This document shows, one piece after another, positions 46,980 to 58,526 of a stretch of 64,000 bases of DNA. How positions within the stretch are numbered: the stretch's first letter is position 1; each line of letters begins with the position of its first letter. The DNA is from Chelydra serpentina. Its lineage: Eukaryota; Chordata; Testudines; Chelydridae. Where the stretch lies: the NCBI GenBank assembly GCA_037349315.1, contig JBAIAC010000059.1, positions 26,630,501-26,694,500 on the forward strand, read 5' to 3'. The notes under the pieces are model-generated. The model saw only the letters and a list, made by a program, of their open reading frames with translations. It made no database searches and was not told where the DNA came from. Made by a program: the position numbers and the translations under genes.

Positions 46980-48010
46980 GTGGGACACCGGGAGGAAGCA
47001 CAAGTAGGTGAGTGCAAGAGGGGAGGGCTCCTGCCCCATACTGGGACAGCAGGACGATCAGTGAGTTATCTTAAATGCCTATACACAAATGCAAGAAGCC
47101 TGGGGAACAAGCAGGGAGAACTGGAAGTCCTGGCACAGTCAAGGAATTATGATGTAATTGGAGTAACAGAGACTTGGTGGGATAACTCACATGATTGGAG
47201 TACTGTCATGGATGGATATAAACTGTTCAGGAAGGATAGGCAGGGCAGAAAAGGTGGGGGAGTTGTGGTGTATGTAAGAGAGCAGTATGACTGCTCAGAG
47301 CTCCAGTATGAAACTGCAGAAAAACCTGAGAGTCTCTGGATTAAATTTAGAAGTGTGAGAAACAAGGGTAATGTCGTGGTGGGAGTCTGCTACAGACCAC
47401 CAGACCAGGGGGATGAGGTGGACGAGACTTTCTTCCAGCAACTAACAGAAGTTACTAGATCACAGGCCCTGGTTCTCATGGGTGACTTTAATCACCCCGA
47501 TATCTGCTGGGAGAGCAATACAGCGGTGCACAGACAATCCAGGAAGTTTTTGGAAAGTGTAGGGGACAATTTCCTGGTGCAAGTGCTGGAGGAACCAACT
47601 AGGGGAAAAACTCTTCTTGACCTGCTGCTCACAAACAGGGAAGAAATAGTAAAGGAAGCAATAGTGGATGGGAACCTGGGAGGCAGTGACCATGAGATGG
47701 TCGAGTTCAGGATCCTGACACAAGGAAGAAAGGAGAGCAGTAGAACAGAGACCCTGGACTTCAGAAAAGCAGACTTTGACTCCCTCGGAGAACTGATGGG
47801 CAAGGTCCCCTGGGAGAATAACATGAGGGGGAAAGGAGTCGAGGAAAGCTGGCTGTATTTTAAAGAATTCTTATTGAGGTTGCAGGAACAAACCATCCCG
47901 ATGTGTAGAAAGAAAAGTAAATATGGCAGGCGACCAGCTTGGCTTAACAGTGAAATCCTTGCTCGTCTTAAACACAAAAAATCAGCTTACAAGAAGTGGA
48001 AGATTGGACA
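46980..48010 (+). pseudogene. CR1 ORF2 endonuclease part, RT missing
   Basis: The frame from 46980 encodes the endonuclease with its conserved Asn, Glu, Asp-Asn and Ser-Asp-His blocks, then continues into the linker [20 protein letters not shown]. It fuses at about 48011 to 3' UTR sequence translated out of context. The protein cannot reverse transcribe. It is open because the deletion happened to keep a frame to 48116. Confidence 0.85.
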
Positions 48011-48378
48011 GGGGGTTGGACTAGATGACCTCCTGAGGTCCCTTCCAACCCTGAGATTCTATGATTCTATGATACCTTATCTCAGTCCCTTCACTCTACC
48101 CGTGCTGCACCTCTGATCCGTCTGCCTCAGTATTCCCCCATATTTGGCAGGTCCCGACAGAGGGGAAAGACCTCTCGATTAGCTACTAGCCATCGAGGGA
48201 AGAGAGAGAACCTACCCCGTTCCTCTATTATTTACTTGGGACTCATTGAGTATAGAGTAAAACCGGTTAGGGGTGTTATTTCCTGTTGATTCTGTAAAGG
48301 ACGCCTTTAGTTTCAGTGTAAAGCAACAGAGAATTTATTCTAGTTTACAGAATAGACTATTAAAGTTGTAGAATTGAA

Positions 48379-50401
48379 ATGAGTTCTATATTTCGTGTTA
48401 AGAGTGAAGCAAGGGCAAGAGTAGAGTCTGTTGGAGTTGCCCATATTCTGGCTTTAGAAAGCTTTACCAGAAAATATTTTCAGGAACATGGAGGAGGCTT
48501 AGAACACCTGAGAAATAGCGAGATGATTTCTGAGCATGGAAACCCATGGGGTTTTGTAAGTGAAGTATTTGATGTAGAAACAGAGCAGAAAAAGAGAAGA
48601 GCTAAACTGGTAAAGGGGATAGCTGTTGAATACCTACTCGTGGCTTGTAGTTCACTGGGAAAGAAATTGGATAAAAAAGGAAAGTTACTCAGAGAAGCTC
48701 AGCAAACTTTGGATGGCAGCTTAAGATCGCTGGAGGGTTATAGATCAGACAGTGGTCAGTTGTTGGAAAGAATTAGAGAATTGGAAAAGAGATTAGAAAA
48801 TATGTTAGAGGAAGATAAAGAATCAATTCCCATCCCTATTGACATGGTGGAACCAACGGAGGTAGAAAAACCTGCAGGGCCAATTACTAGAAGTAGGGCA
48901 AGAGAATTAGCTGATACAGTACCTTTAGGAGCGGAGTTGGAGATTGAATCTGAGGAGCCATGGGGAGAGTCAGAAGAGTCAGTTAGCAGTGCAGAAGCTA
49001 CCGGAAGTCTGCAGATAGAGGAAGGAAGTCCCAGGGTGACAGCAAAAGAAGCGGAGCTGAGTTTCACAGAAAAGACAGCTAGTAATGTGGAAGAGATGGG
49101 CAAAGAGAAAGGGAAGGAAAGATCCTCTCCTCTGTTAATGTCTGTTCTTAATAGTGAAGAGACAGTGCCTTTAGAGACTGTAATTGTCCAGGGACTAGAA
49201 GAAGCCGTAATACAAGTAACACAAGTAGCTAGTGCATGTGATGTGGTAATATCTAAGTTACAACAGAGAGAGATACAACAACCAAGGAATATAATTCCTG
49301 CTCCTCCACCCAATATCACATTGGCACCATATAGAGTAGAAAACCCAGCACCTTTGGGTGGACATTTATTGGCATTTGGGCAATCAACATTGCCTAGACC
49401 CCGAGAATTTTGCAGACCCTCTTCACCTCCTTGGTATATGCTGGTATCCCCTGGTGTACCTGTAGAACACCCTACCACACCAGACCTTAGTAGACTAAGA
49501 AATGTCCTGCGTCAGTGTGGAGATGCCTTGAATGTAAGACATAGAGGTTTTATGGGAAATTATCCTGCATATCCAGGATTATCTCCAGTGGAAAGTTCTG
49601 AAAGCTCAGAGGAGGAAAATGTGCATTTGGGTGAAAGAAGCCAAAACATAGAAATTATAGATTCAAGCTCAGATAGAAGTTCAGATCAAGATCCAGAAGA
49701 AGAATCCTCAGATTCTATTTCTGATTGTCCTGTAGCAGTTGTTACAGATATTAAGACCCTAGACCTGGTAGCTAAGCAAGTAGGAATGATGGAGGATGCT
49801 TCAGTTGCAATACATGCACAACGTGTGCAAGAAACAGCCAAAGTGTTTGGCTTACCAGGGGAGGATTGGGTTAAAATCTTACAGCTCACAGTGAATCAAG
49901 CATTATGGAGTACTTTGCCACTTGAGTACAGGGTTAGGTCAAGGGGGTCCTAAGTTCCCTAGGAACCAGCGTTGGAAAAATAACCCTAACCCACGTAATA
50001 ACCCTGGACCTTCGAGAGGGTTTGCCCCTCGACAGAGTTATATGTTTGGATCCTATGTAGGGGCCCAGGATCGTGTTCCTTTCTTTTCAGATACTGCAAG
50101 GAACAATTCACATCTGCAGAGACCCAAGTCACCACCTTCCCACAAAACTGAGGACTCAGTTACAAGAATGATTAAGACAGGGCAGCAGACGCTTGAGGCT
50201 CAACGACGGGATATCTGGGAACTCCGAACCCATGTGAATGAGCTGATGATGGAAGGCCAAGGCCCAACTCCCTTGAATCGTCCGGTGGCCTCCGTTGACC
50301 CATCTCCTTCTCTCCAGTGGACTGCCTCTCCTCCAGAGTTGGCTGCCTCCGAAGAGATAGAGGAAGAACCCCTAGATTATCTGTCTGCATATGCGGCATG
50401 A
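48379..50401 (+). pseudogene. gag: ERV gag, one frameshift
   Basis: The gag region of the provirus. The first frame runs from ATG 48379 to 49953 (524 codons). A second frame, open at 49922-50401, takes over, so one indel lies around 49905-49953. The N-terminal half has an alpha-helical stretch (EAQQTLDGSLRSLEGY, RIRELEKRLENMLEED), then an acidic Ser/Glu-rich spacer. The part near 49740-49920 resembles a capsid end. The final part is Arg/Asn/Pro-rich (RNQRWKNNPNPRNNPG) and has no CCHC zinc knuckle, as in retroviruses that bind RNA with basic tails. It ends in TGA at 50399. Assignment rests on position and composition. Confidence 0.75.
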
Positions 50402-51163
50402 CGTCAGTCGAGCCCAAGTGTAGTCATAACCCCGTTAGGCAGGGATACAAGCGGAAGACCCACAGTATCTGCAGTGGTAGGAGGCCTCCACAGGAATTTT
50501 ATTATAGATACTGGGGGAGCAATGAGTATTATCCATGTCAAGGATCCTAGATCCTCTTCTCTGTCTTCAGGGTGTACAAAGACAATTGCAACTTTTGCAA
50601 GTAATCAGGTTGTTACGACACTTTCTATACCTAATGAAATACAGATAGGTTGCCTAAGAAAGGTTAACACTTTTGCATTGATGAAATTAGCAAACCCAAG
50701 GAATTGCCTCTTGGGAACTGATTTCCTATACAAACAGGGATGTATTCTTGATCTGGGTAACCAATTCTTGTGTCTTTCTGTAGAACAGGTAAAGGAGAAC
50801 TCTCCAAAAGTCATACCTGAGTGTGGCATGGTATCTCCAGTGGAGGACTTTGAACCTGAGGGGTATGATTTGAAAAAAGTAGTGGCTAAGCATGCAGACC
50901 AACCTGAGTTACAGGCGTTACTTTGCAAGCATGCAGATGCCTTTGCTAAACACAAACATGATTGTGGATGCATGGCAGTCACTATTGTTGTGGAAGGAGG
51001 AGAAATTTCAGCCCCAAGACAGTACCCTTACCCAGAACAGGCAAACTCATACATTGAAAAGACTATTAAGTCTTTATTGACACAGGGAGTACTAGGTAGA
51101 TGTACTTCCACTGCCAATTCCCCTATTTGGCCTGTGAAGAAACCAGATGGTTCATGGCACAGG
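50402..51163 (+). pseudogene. pol: ERV protease and start of reverse transcriptase
   Basis: It follows gag in the same frame after one TGA codon, the arrangement of retroviruses that express pro-pol by stop-codon readthrough. The aspartic protease active site is visible as FIIDTGGAMSIIH (about 50492-50530). A GTDFLYKQG block follows, then the RT N-terminus ([34 protein letters not shown]). At about 51164 a CR1 fragment interrupts it. The CR1 insertion alone is enough to abolish a functional product. Confidence 0.88.
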
Positions 51164-51838
51164 GGTTATAGTGGACCACAAGCTAAATATGAGTCAACAG
51201 TGTGATGCTGTTGCAAAAAAAGCAAACTTGATTCTGGGCTGCATTAACAGGTGTGTTGTGAGCAAGACACGAGAAGTCATTCTTCCGCTCTACTCTGCGC
51301 TGGTTAGGCCTCAACTGGGAGTATTGTGTTCAGTTCTGGGCACCGCATTTCAAGAAAGATGTGGAGAAATTGGAGAGGGTCCAGAGAAGAGCAACAAGAA
51401 TGATTAAGGGTCTAGAGAACATGACCTATGAAGGAAGGCTGAAGGAACTGGGTTTGTTTAGTTTGGAAAAGAGAAGACTGAGAGGGGACATGATAGCGGT
51501 CTTCAGGTATCTAAAAGGGTGTCATAAGGAGGAGGGAGAAAACGTGTTCATCTTAGCCTCTGAGGATAGAACAAGAAGCAATGGGCTTAAACTGCACAAG
51601 GGAGGTTTAGGTTGGACATTAGGAAAAAGTTCCTAACTGTCAGGGTGGTTAAACACTGGAATAAACTGCCCAGGGAGGTTGTGGAATCTCCATCTCTGGA
51701 GATATTTAAGAGTAGGTTAGATAAATGTCTATCAGGGATGGTCTAGACAGTATTTGGTCCTGCCATGAGGGCAGGGGGCTGGACTCGATGACCTCTCGAG
51801 GTCCCTTCCAGACCTAGAATCTATGAATCTATGAATCT
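51164..51838 (+). mobile_element. CR1 LINE 3' fragment inserted in ERV pol
   Basis: It begins GGGTTATAGTGGACCACAAG and encodes [20 protein letters not shown] and later [20 protein letters not shown] in broken frames. It ends with TCTATGAATCTATGAATCT. It is the same subfamily as the antisense copy at 39.5-40.2 kb. It splits the reverse transcriptase between the PDGSW block and the TTDYRSLNQ block. Confidence 0.92.
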
Positions 51839-53523
51839 CACAACAGATTACAGAAGCCTGAATCAGGTCACACCCACTTGTACCTCCACAGTGGCCAAGA
51901 TGCCAGATTTAATCAAGTCCTTTCATTCAGAGGCTGTATGGTTTACTGTCCTAGACATTAGTAACAGTTTTTGGACATTGCCATTGGCCCACATTTCACA
52001 GTACCATTTCGCATTTAGTTTCCAGGGAGTCCAATACTCTTGGACACGTTTACCCCAGGGGTATAAAAATTATCCAGCTTTATTTCATGCACAAATGAGA
52101 CGGATACTGTCACAATTTTCTAAACCAAATGTTCTAGTTCAATATGTAGATGACCTGTTTTTAGCAACACAGACTAAAAAGGAACATTTAGAAAGACTTG
52201 ACGAGCTCCTGCAAATCTTAAAAGAAGCAGGGTTAAAGTGCAATCCGGCCAAGGCACAGCTAATGGCCAATCGTGTCTCTTTCTTGGGACTCATCCTGAC
52301 AAAATGGGGTAGAACCCCAGCGCAACAGAAAGTAGATGCAATCCAAACATTGTCTTTACCACAGGACCCAACAGCTTTAAGATCCTTTTTGGGTTTAACT
52401 GGGTACTACAGGGATTTCATTCCCAATTTTGCTTCCATTGCAGGTCCCTTGTACCAACTATTAAAGAAAGGTGCCAGATGGAAATGGTCTGAACAACACA
52501 CGGAAGCAGTATCTCAGCTAAAACAGGCTATTGTCAAGGCTCCGGTGTTGATCACGCCAAATCCTGAAATACTCTATCATTTGGAGGTAGCGGTGAGTGT
52601 TAACGCGTTAGCGGCTGTGGCTTCACAAGAAAGGCATGGGAAAATCAGACCTGTTGCCTAGGCCTCACGTTTAATGTCATCAATTGAACTTAAGTATGAC
52701 AATTGTGAAAAGTACCGATTGGCAACCAGTTGGGCCATACAGCACTTTTCTTTTCTAATTGGCCTCAGCCTGATCATATTATACTCATCGCACACTCCAC
52801 TTCAGTTTTTACTGTCCAATAGGGTAAAGGATGGGCAAGTCTCAAATACTAGCCTAGCTCACTGGGCATTATTGCTGCAAGGGAAAGATATTGCAGTCAA
52901 ACCTATTAGGACACCATCCTTATTACCAACTGCCCTATTGTATCAAGGAGAACCGCACATGTGTCCTGATCTCGATCAATTGGATCTAAGGGGGGAGGAA
53001 AAACAAAAGCTTTTCCAACCATTGATCCAGGAGACAGATTCCATTAATAGGTATCATTTCTTTGTTGATGGTTCTAGTTATTACCATCAAGGCAAACCAT
53101 ATACCGGGTTTGGAATTTATGCAGTTCCTCCCGAGGGGAAAGGAGAGCCTTGGGAGAAGGCATATTCATGCACCCCACATTCGGCCCAATATGCTGAATT
53201 AGCACCAGTGGCTTGTGCATTGGAGTACTGTGTGCAGTTCTCCATCACCACCACATACCAAAAGTATCTCTCTATTTTCGGACTCTGCATGGGTATGCAA
53301 TTCTCTCACAGAGTTTTTACCATGTTGGGAAATAAATGGATTTACATCTTCTGATGGCACACCTATTAGGTATGCATCGCTGATGAAATACATCCATTGG
53401 TTAGCAGTAATAATCACTGTTCCAGGATGGCCGATTAAAGTGAAAAAAGTAAAAGCTCACTGTAAATTAGACCCCTATGCTTTAGAAAATGGGAAGGCTG
53501 ATATATTAGCCCGAGAAGGAGCC
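51839..53523 (+). pseudogene. pol: ERV reverse transcriptase and RNase H
   Basis: RT resumes with TTDYRSLNQVTP and contains WTRLPQGYKNYPALFHAQM, the catalytic YVDDLFLAT and the thumb FLGLTGYYRDFIPNFASIAG. One TAG lies at 52659-52661, and the same frame continues from 52674. RNase H has the acidic residues of its active site in FVDGSSYY, AQYAELAPV, SDSAWVCNSL and NGKADILA. A frameshift lies around 53235-53265, between the first two and the last two. It ends at the solo LTR at 53524. The LPQG, YVDD and thumb wording are of the gamma/epsilon (class I) kind. Confidence 0.92.
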
Positions 53524-54363
53524 TGTCATAAATATAAAGGGAAGGGGGAGAGGGTCTGATGCAGTGCTATAAAATCCTCTTACCAGTAAAGGGTTAAGAA
53601 ATGCAGGTAGCCAGACTGACACCTGACCTGGCTGGCATCTGACCAATAAGGGGACAAGATACTTTCAAATCTTGGGAGGGGGGAAGGCTTTGTGTGTGGC
53701 TTTTTGTCTCAGTCAGAGTGATCTTGGGAGACAAAAAAGGACCTGCAGAAAATCAATCTCCTCAACCAGTCGTCTTCTGACCAAACCTCACCTTTCTAAA
53801 GTAAGTTAAGTCAGCATTGCAAATAGGTTTTGTTTGTTTTGCTTGGTGAGCTTTCCCTGTGTTAGAGGGAGGGGTTATTCCTGTTTTTTCTGTAACTTTA
53901 AGGTTTTGTCCAGAGAGGGAATCCCTCTGAGTTTGGAAATTGAGTACCCTGTAAAATAGTTACCATCCTGATTTTACAGAGATGATTTTACCTTCTTTGT
54001 TTTAACAAAATCCTTCTTTTAAGAAGCTGACTGTTTTCTATGGTTCTAAAACCCCAGGGGTGGGTTTTTAGATCACTGTGTAACCAATTGGTTAGGAGAT
54101 TATTCTCAAGCTCCCCAGGAAAAGAGGGTGTACAGGCTTGAGAGGGTATTTTTTGGGGGGGAAGGGGAACTTCAAGTGGTTCCTTTCCCGGATTCCTGTT
54201 TAAAGCACTTGATGGTGGCAGTGAGAGAAGCATTTCTCAGGGTGCAGGGAATTTTGTACTTTGGGGGGTTTTAACCTAAGATGGTAGAAACAAGCTTAGG
54301 AGCTCTTCATGTGGGTCCCCACGACTTTACCCTAGAGTTCAGAGTGGGGAGGGAACCCTGACA
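53524..54363 (+). mobile_element. Solo LTR inserted between RNase H and integrase
   Basis: It begins TGTCATAAATATAAAGGGAAG and ends CCCTGACA (TGTCA...TGACA), with identical 5-bp flanks GAGCC (53519-53523 and 54364-54368). It is 840 bp and homologous to the outer split LTR at 43734-44468 plus 58527-58625. No internal region remains. The 5-bp target duplication differs from the 4 bp of the host ERV, so it comes from another family. Confidence 0.92.
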
Positions 54364-54368
54364 GAGCC

Positions 54369-55813
54369 CAATCAGGGGAATTCTGGAAAGAAAAGGACCA
54401 GGAATATTCTGTTACTACCACTAGTCCCAAATGCCCTATAGCCACAACTAAATTGGTACACGCTAACATACCAGATTTAAAAGATATGCAGAAATTGGAT
54501 AGGGACATAGTGAGAGTAATCCTGGAACTTTCCAAACTAGAAAAGGAGGGGTCGCTAACAGTAGACCCTTTGTACAAAAGATATGAGCAACATTTACAAG
54601 TAGTAGATGGAGTTCTCATGTATACAGGAGTCTTTTCCCTGTGTGGGTAATTCCAGCTCACCTACGAAGAGAAATGATGTACATGGTCCATGATGATACT
54701 CCTACAGGAGGACATCAGGGAGTGGACAAAACTGTCCAACATCTTGCATCTGTAGGATGGTGGCCACTTCTTAGGATGGATGTACAAGAATATTGTGATA
54801 ATTGTCTGGCATGTGCCCAAGCTAATCCGACTCCATCCAAAAGAAATGCGCCACTAAAATCTCAGGTGTATCAAGGTCCTTGGATGGCTTTGCAAATTGA
54901 CTTTGTAGGTCCTTTGCCAAAGACTCAGAAAGGTAACCAATACCTCTTAGTAACTGTCGATCCTTTCTGAAAATGGGTAGAGGCATTTCCTCTTAAAGCC
55001 AATACTGCAAAAGCCACTGCTAGGGTCCTAGTAGAGCAAGTCTTCTCTCGCTGGGGGATCCCTGCAAAGGTAGAATCGGACCAGGGATCACTTTTCACAG
55101 GACAGTTCTTTAGGGATTGTCTTAAATTAATGGGAGTCCCGCAGAGAGTACACATCCCATACAGACCACAGTCGTCTGGGATGGTGGAACGAACCAATCG
55201 AACTATAAAAGTGATGTTGAGGAAACTGGTTGATGCCAACGGACGTAACTGGGACACTCTCATGCCTCTAATTTTAATGGCATTGAGAGCGACACCCGCT
55301 GCATCTACTGATAAAACACCTTTTGAAGTGATGACAGTCCGAACAATGCGATTACCAGAACATTTAATTTGGCATACTAGTGGCACTCAATTAGAGGGAA
55401 TAAAAATGGATACCTACCTGCAAAATCTGCAAAAACATTTAAATCAGATCCATTTACAGGTAGCTGCTAAACTGGGGAAATCCAGACGTAAGGCAAAGGC
55501 TTACTTTGACAAAAACCAGAGAGAGAATACTTGGGAGGTTGGAGACCAAGTAATGCTGTTATCATATAAATCACCAGAACATGGGTTGTGTAACGGATGG
55601 ATCGGACCTTTCCGAATCATCGATAAACTCAGTTCAGCAGTATATAAGGTTAGAATAACAGGAGGCAAGCGTAATAAAGACAAAATCTACCATGCTAACC
55701 AGTTAAAGCTGTATAGATCGTTCAAGTCGCAGAAGCAACTTCCTCCCCAAGACTTAAGTGAACAGCATCAGACAAAATCGCAGCAACTGGAACCCAGCAG
55801 ATTGCAACCATGA
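54369..55813 (+). pseudogene. pol: ERV integrase
   Basis: Integrase of the provirus. An N-terminal linker (54453-54650) precedes a frameshift at about 54630-54645. The zinc-binding HHCC region follows (MVHDDTPTGGHQGVD, then EYCDNCLACAQ). The catalytic core has Asp in LQIDFVGPL, Asp in VESDQGSLFTGQFF and Glu in SSGMVERTNRTIK. A TGA interrupts the core at 54968-54970. The C-terminal domain has GDQVMLLSYKSPEH, VYKVRI and KIYHANQLKLY. The frame ends at 55813, overlapping the env start codon by the ATGA arrangement. The stop and frameshift make it non-functional. Confidence 0.92.
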
Positions 55814-57447
55814 AATTGACATTGACATTTCTAATTTGCTACACCCTTATTGTTGCTCTAAGGGTAGGGCTGGGCCAAAATCTTGACTTTGAGACTGAAT
55901 TATTACAACCCCAGGAATCCAGACGACCCAATCGTGCTCAATTGCCTGAGCACAAGCAACAAAACATCCCAACGAAAAAGGAACGGATTATCCTCAACCC
56001 AGAACTTACCTACAACCCGATACAACAGGTTAAGGGGATTAGAGGGGAAAATGTTACTTTTGAATATTAATTGGTGGGAGTAACTTTGTTGACATCTAGT
56101 GGCTGAAAAGAGATTTGGCCCTTAAATGAAAATTTGCAAACATATAGATTATCTGTTAAAAGAAGAAGTCAACCGAGTGGTCAATCCAAATGTTACAAGG
56201 AATAAAGGGATTGGCTTACAAGGAATAAAGTTCCTGACTTAATTAAAGATGAGCAATTATTAAGTTGGTACTGTCCCAAATGTTTTCAAAAGCTGGAAGA
56301 GGAACGATCCACTTGTTTGGAGTCGTGTCAGCATTTGTCAGTGGGTGCTATGAGAGAAATGGGATCTGTGACACCTCACCCCAACCGAGACAGTTGGTTT
56401 TTTTCCGAAAGATTGTATGATGGCACGGTCCTTGTATGTCTCATTCACGGTCTCGTTACCAGTGTTTGATCCAGACAAGGATGTGTACAGGCAATTGGCC
56501 GCTGTCCATTCTATAGGTCACCTCGAAGACGACGTCTACAGGGAACGCATTAATGCACCTCCCCTGGTGGTCTATCACACTCCATCTCAGACCTGGAATG
56601 TGCCACAGATGGCCTGTTGTTCTGAGAAAGAGCCTCAGTATATCTGTAGGTGTAACGTGTTTGAAACAGACACTGTTTTGTGTGGACTGCAGGGAGAGAA
56701 GGTACTGAATTCATCATCGTCATACCTGGTGAGGCTGACCAAGTGGAAGACTCCAATGGAGAGGGTGACCTATGCTGGAAGTAACCAATTTTGCGTGGTT
56801 ACCAACCAAACGAGGTACCAATATGGTCCCTTGGAGTGTTCTGTCACAGAGCCAAATTTTTGTTTTACTCCAAAGCAACCCACTGTGATAGGAAATCAAG
56901 CTATTTTCCCTATTCCCACTTTTGAGAACATTACTATGATTCAATCCGACCCAGACTATCAGAATTTAACTATTCAAAGCACACCCACTTTTCTGGCCTA
57001 TATTCCCCTACTAGGGTTACAGCTAAAAACATTACTGCCCCGTAAGGAGACCCACCTTATACAAATTACAAATGATATGGACAAAGCCCAGCAAGTTATT
57101 ACCCAATTAATGAATGAGGGTAATGAACCAGAAATAATTCCCAGAGAAAAATTTGGATTAAAAGAATGGGTAATTATTCAAGGAATTGCAATTGGAATTA
57201 ATTTCCTTATTATAGGTTGTCTACAATATTAAGTCCACAAATCTAAACCAAAACCTAGACAGACACCTAGACAAATCCCTAGGCAGGCACCACATGGTGA
57301 TGAACACAAATATGTGTACATGGTGCCCATTCCAGATACATACCAAAATCTACCCAGGTATGAAACTGACATTGAAACTGTCACCACAGATACTAAATCC
57401 TATGTGACGGGGTTCATTGGTGCAAACCACCCAGTCAAAGGGGTGTG
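55810..57447 (+). pseudogene. env: ERV envelope-position gene, broken, of unfamiliar type
   Basis: It starts with ATG 55810 overlapping the pol stop. The first frame has a hydrophobic signal peptide (LTFLICYTLIVALRVGLGQ) and stops at 56070. The reading continues in other frames, and the longest is 56417-57232 with many Cys and N-glycosylation sites (NSSS, NQT, NIT, NLT). A C-terminal membrane anchor ends at a TAA 57230. Beyond it the same frame stays open to the 3' LTR with a tyrosine-rich tail. No furin site and no CX6CC motif of gammaretroviral TM was seen in the region read. The frameshift and stops show it is inactive. Family placement is unknown. Confidence 0.7.
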
Positions 57448-58526
57448 TGTAGCCCTAAGGATTAATATGCTTGCTTGCATAAGGTGGATCTTTTCTCATA
57501 AGTTTATGTATTTGATGTTTTGTAATAGATTTATATTAGATTTAGTTTGGCTGTAACGCAAGAGGGCCTACTGATCAAAAATCTGTATGATGATGCTATA
57601 TGCAAGATTGTATCTAAGACCTTTCACCCAGTAAGTTAACCTTCATCTTGTTACCCAAATAGATAGAAACACCCACGCCTCTGTGAATGACCTTTACCTA
57701 GACCAATAGGCATAAAGATTGCCATAAGGGGCTTTTTCCAAAGCCGGATGCACAAATGTAACACGTACACCACAAATGCGTATACAGGTGTCATTCCTAC
57801 GCACAGACATATCAGCCAATGGGCTAAGTGAACCCCAATATTTCTGGGGGGAGTAATGAAATTTGGGCATAAGAAGGAGGATTAACTATAAGGTATAAAA
57901 GAAGCGAACCCCCCTCATTCGGGAATGCGCTCACTCTTCATCTTCACCTGACTATCGATGCTATCTACGACGGCTGTTAACTATTAATTAGTCCGTACTT
58001 ATGTTATTTTCAAACTTTAAGTTCTAAAGGGAACTAGGCCAAGCTTGGTTTCTCTGAATCTTTATTTTCAGTTTTATTTCATAGTTAGATATTAGTATAA
58101 ATTAAACTAGCTTTTTAGCTTTTGCAAGTTTCCTCTACAAGAGGTGAGAAACCGGAACTGCCAGAGGCTAGCACCGAAACAAGGTGTGAGTATATTAACC
58201 AAAGTCTTGCAGAACACATTATAATTACTTACCATTTACTTACTATTTTACTGATTTTAATAAAAGGTCTTTATGACTATACCTGTCTCAGTGTGAGTTT
58301 CCTGTCATACCCCGAGGGTCCTTTTATAAACTCTGTGGAGCCTGATTTGGGACAAGAACGTTATCTTCTGATCAAACAGATTGGCGAGCCTAAACCCATT
58401 CTATTAATAAATAATAATTATTAAATTATTATTAACATTATTAATTAGTTAAAATTATTATAAATAAAATTAAATTGAACTGATAAAACAAATCAATATT
58501 ATTAACACATCCTCGATCAAGCTACA
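57448..58526 (+). mobile_element. ERV 3' LTR
   Basis: It starts TGTAGCCC just after a short purine tract (AAAGGGG at 57438-57443) and ends CTACA, a 5-bp inverted repeat. It is 1079 bp and aligns with the 5' LTR, with few substitutions and an internal deletion of about 50 bp. TATAAAA lies at 57894-57900 and AATAAA at 58259-58264. The flanking GTTT at 58527-58530 equals GTTT at 44465-44468, the 4-bp duplication of the insertion. Confidence 0.92.

Larger units (their letters stand above)
46060..48073 (+). mobile_element. CR1 LINE with ORF1 and endonuclease, RT deleted
   Basis: A CR1 5' portion fused to its own 3' tail. ORF1 is readable from about 46090 to 46935 and contains an SGNH-type esterase domain: [13 protein letters not shown] (nucleophile Ser), [14 protein letters not shown] and [12 protein letters not shown] (Asp-His). 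ORF2 starts near 46980 and carries the apurinic endonuclease ([50 protein letters not shown]). After KKWKIGQ at about 48010 it jumps to the 3' UTR (GGGGGTTGGACTAGATGACC) and ends in ATTCTATG units. The whole RT is missing, probably by internal deletion or template switch. Confidence 0.9.
45627..48378 (+). other. ERV leader, interrupted by a CR1
   Basis: Untranslated leader of the provirus in two pieces, about 45627-46060 and 48074-48378, separated by a CR1 insertion. No splice donor was fixed. No other coding frame was recognised. Confidence 0.6.

Noticed and set aside
48379..57232. A replication-competent virus
   Set aside because: Gag has a frameshift. Pol has a CR1, a solo LTR, stops and frameshifts. 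Env has stops. The provirus is defective in every gene.
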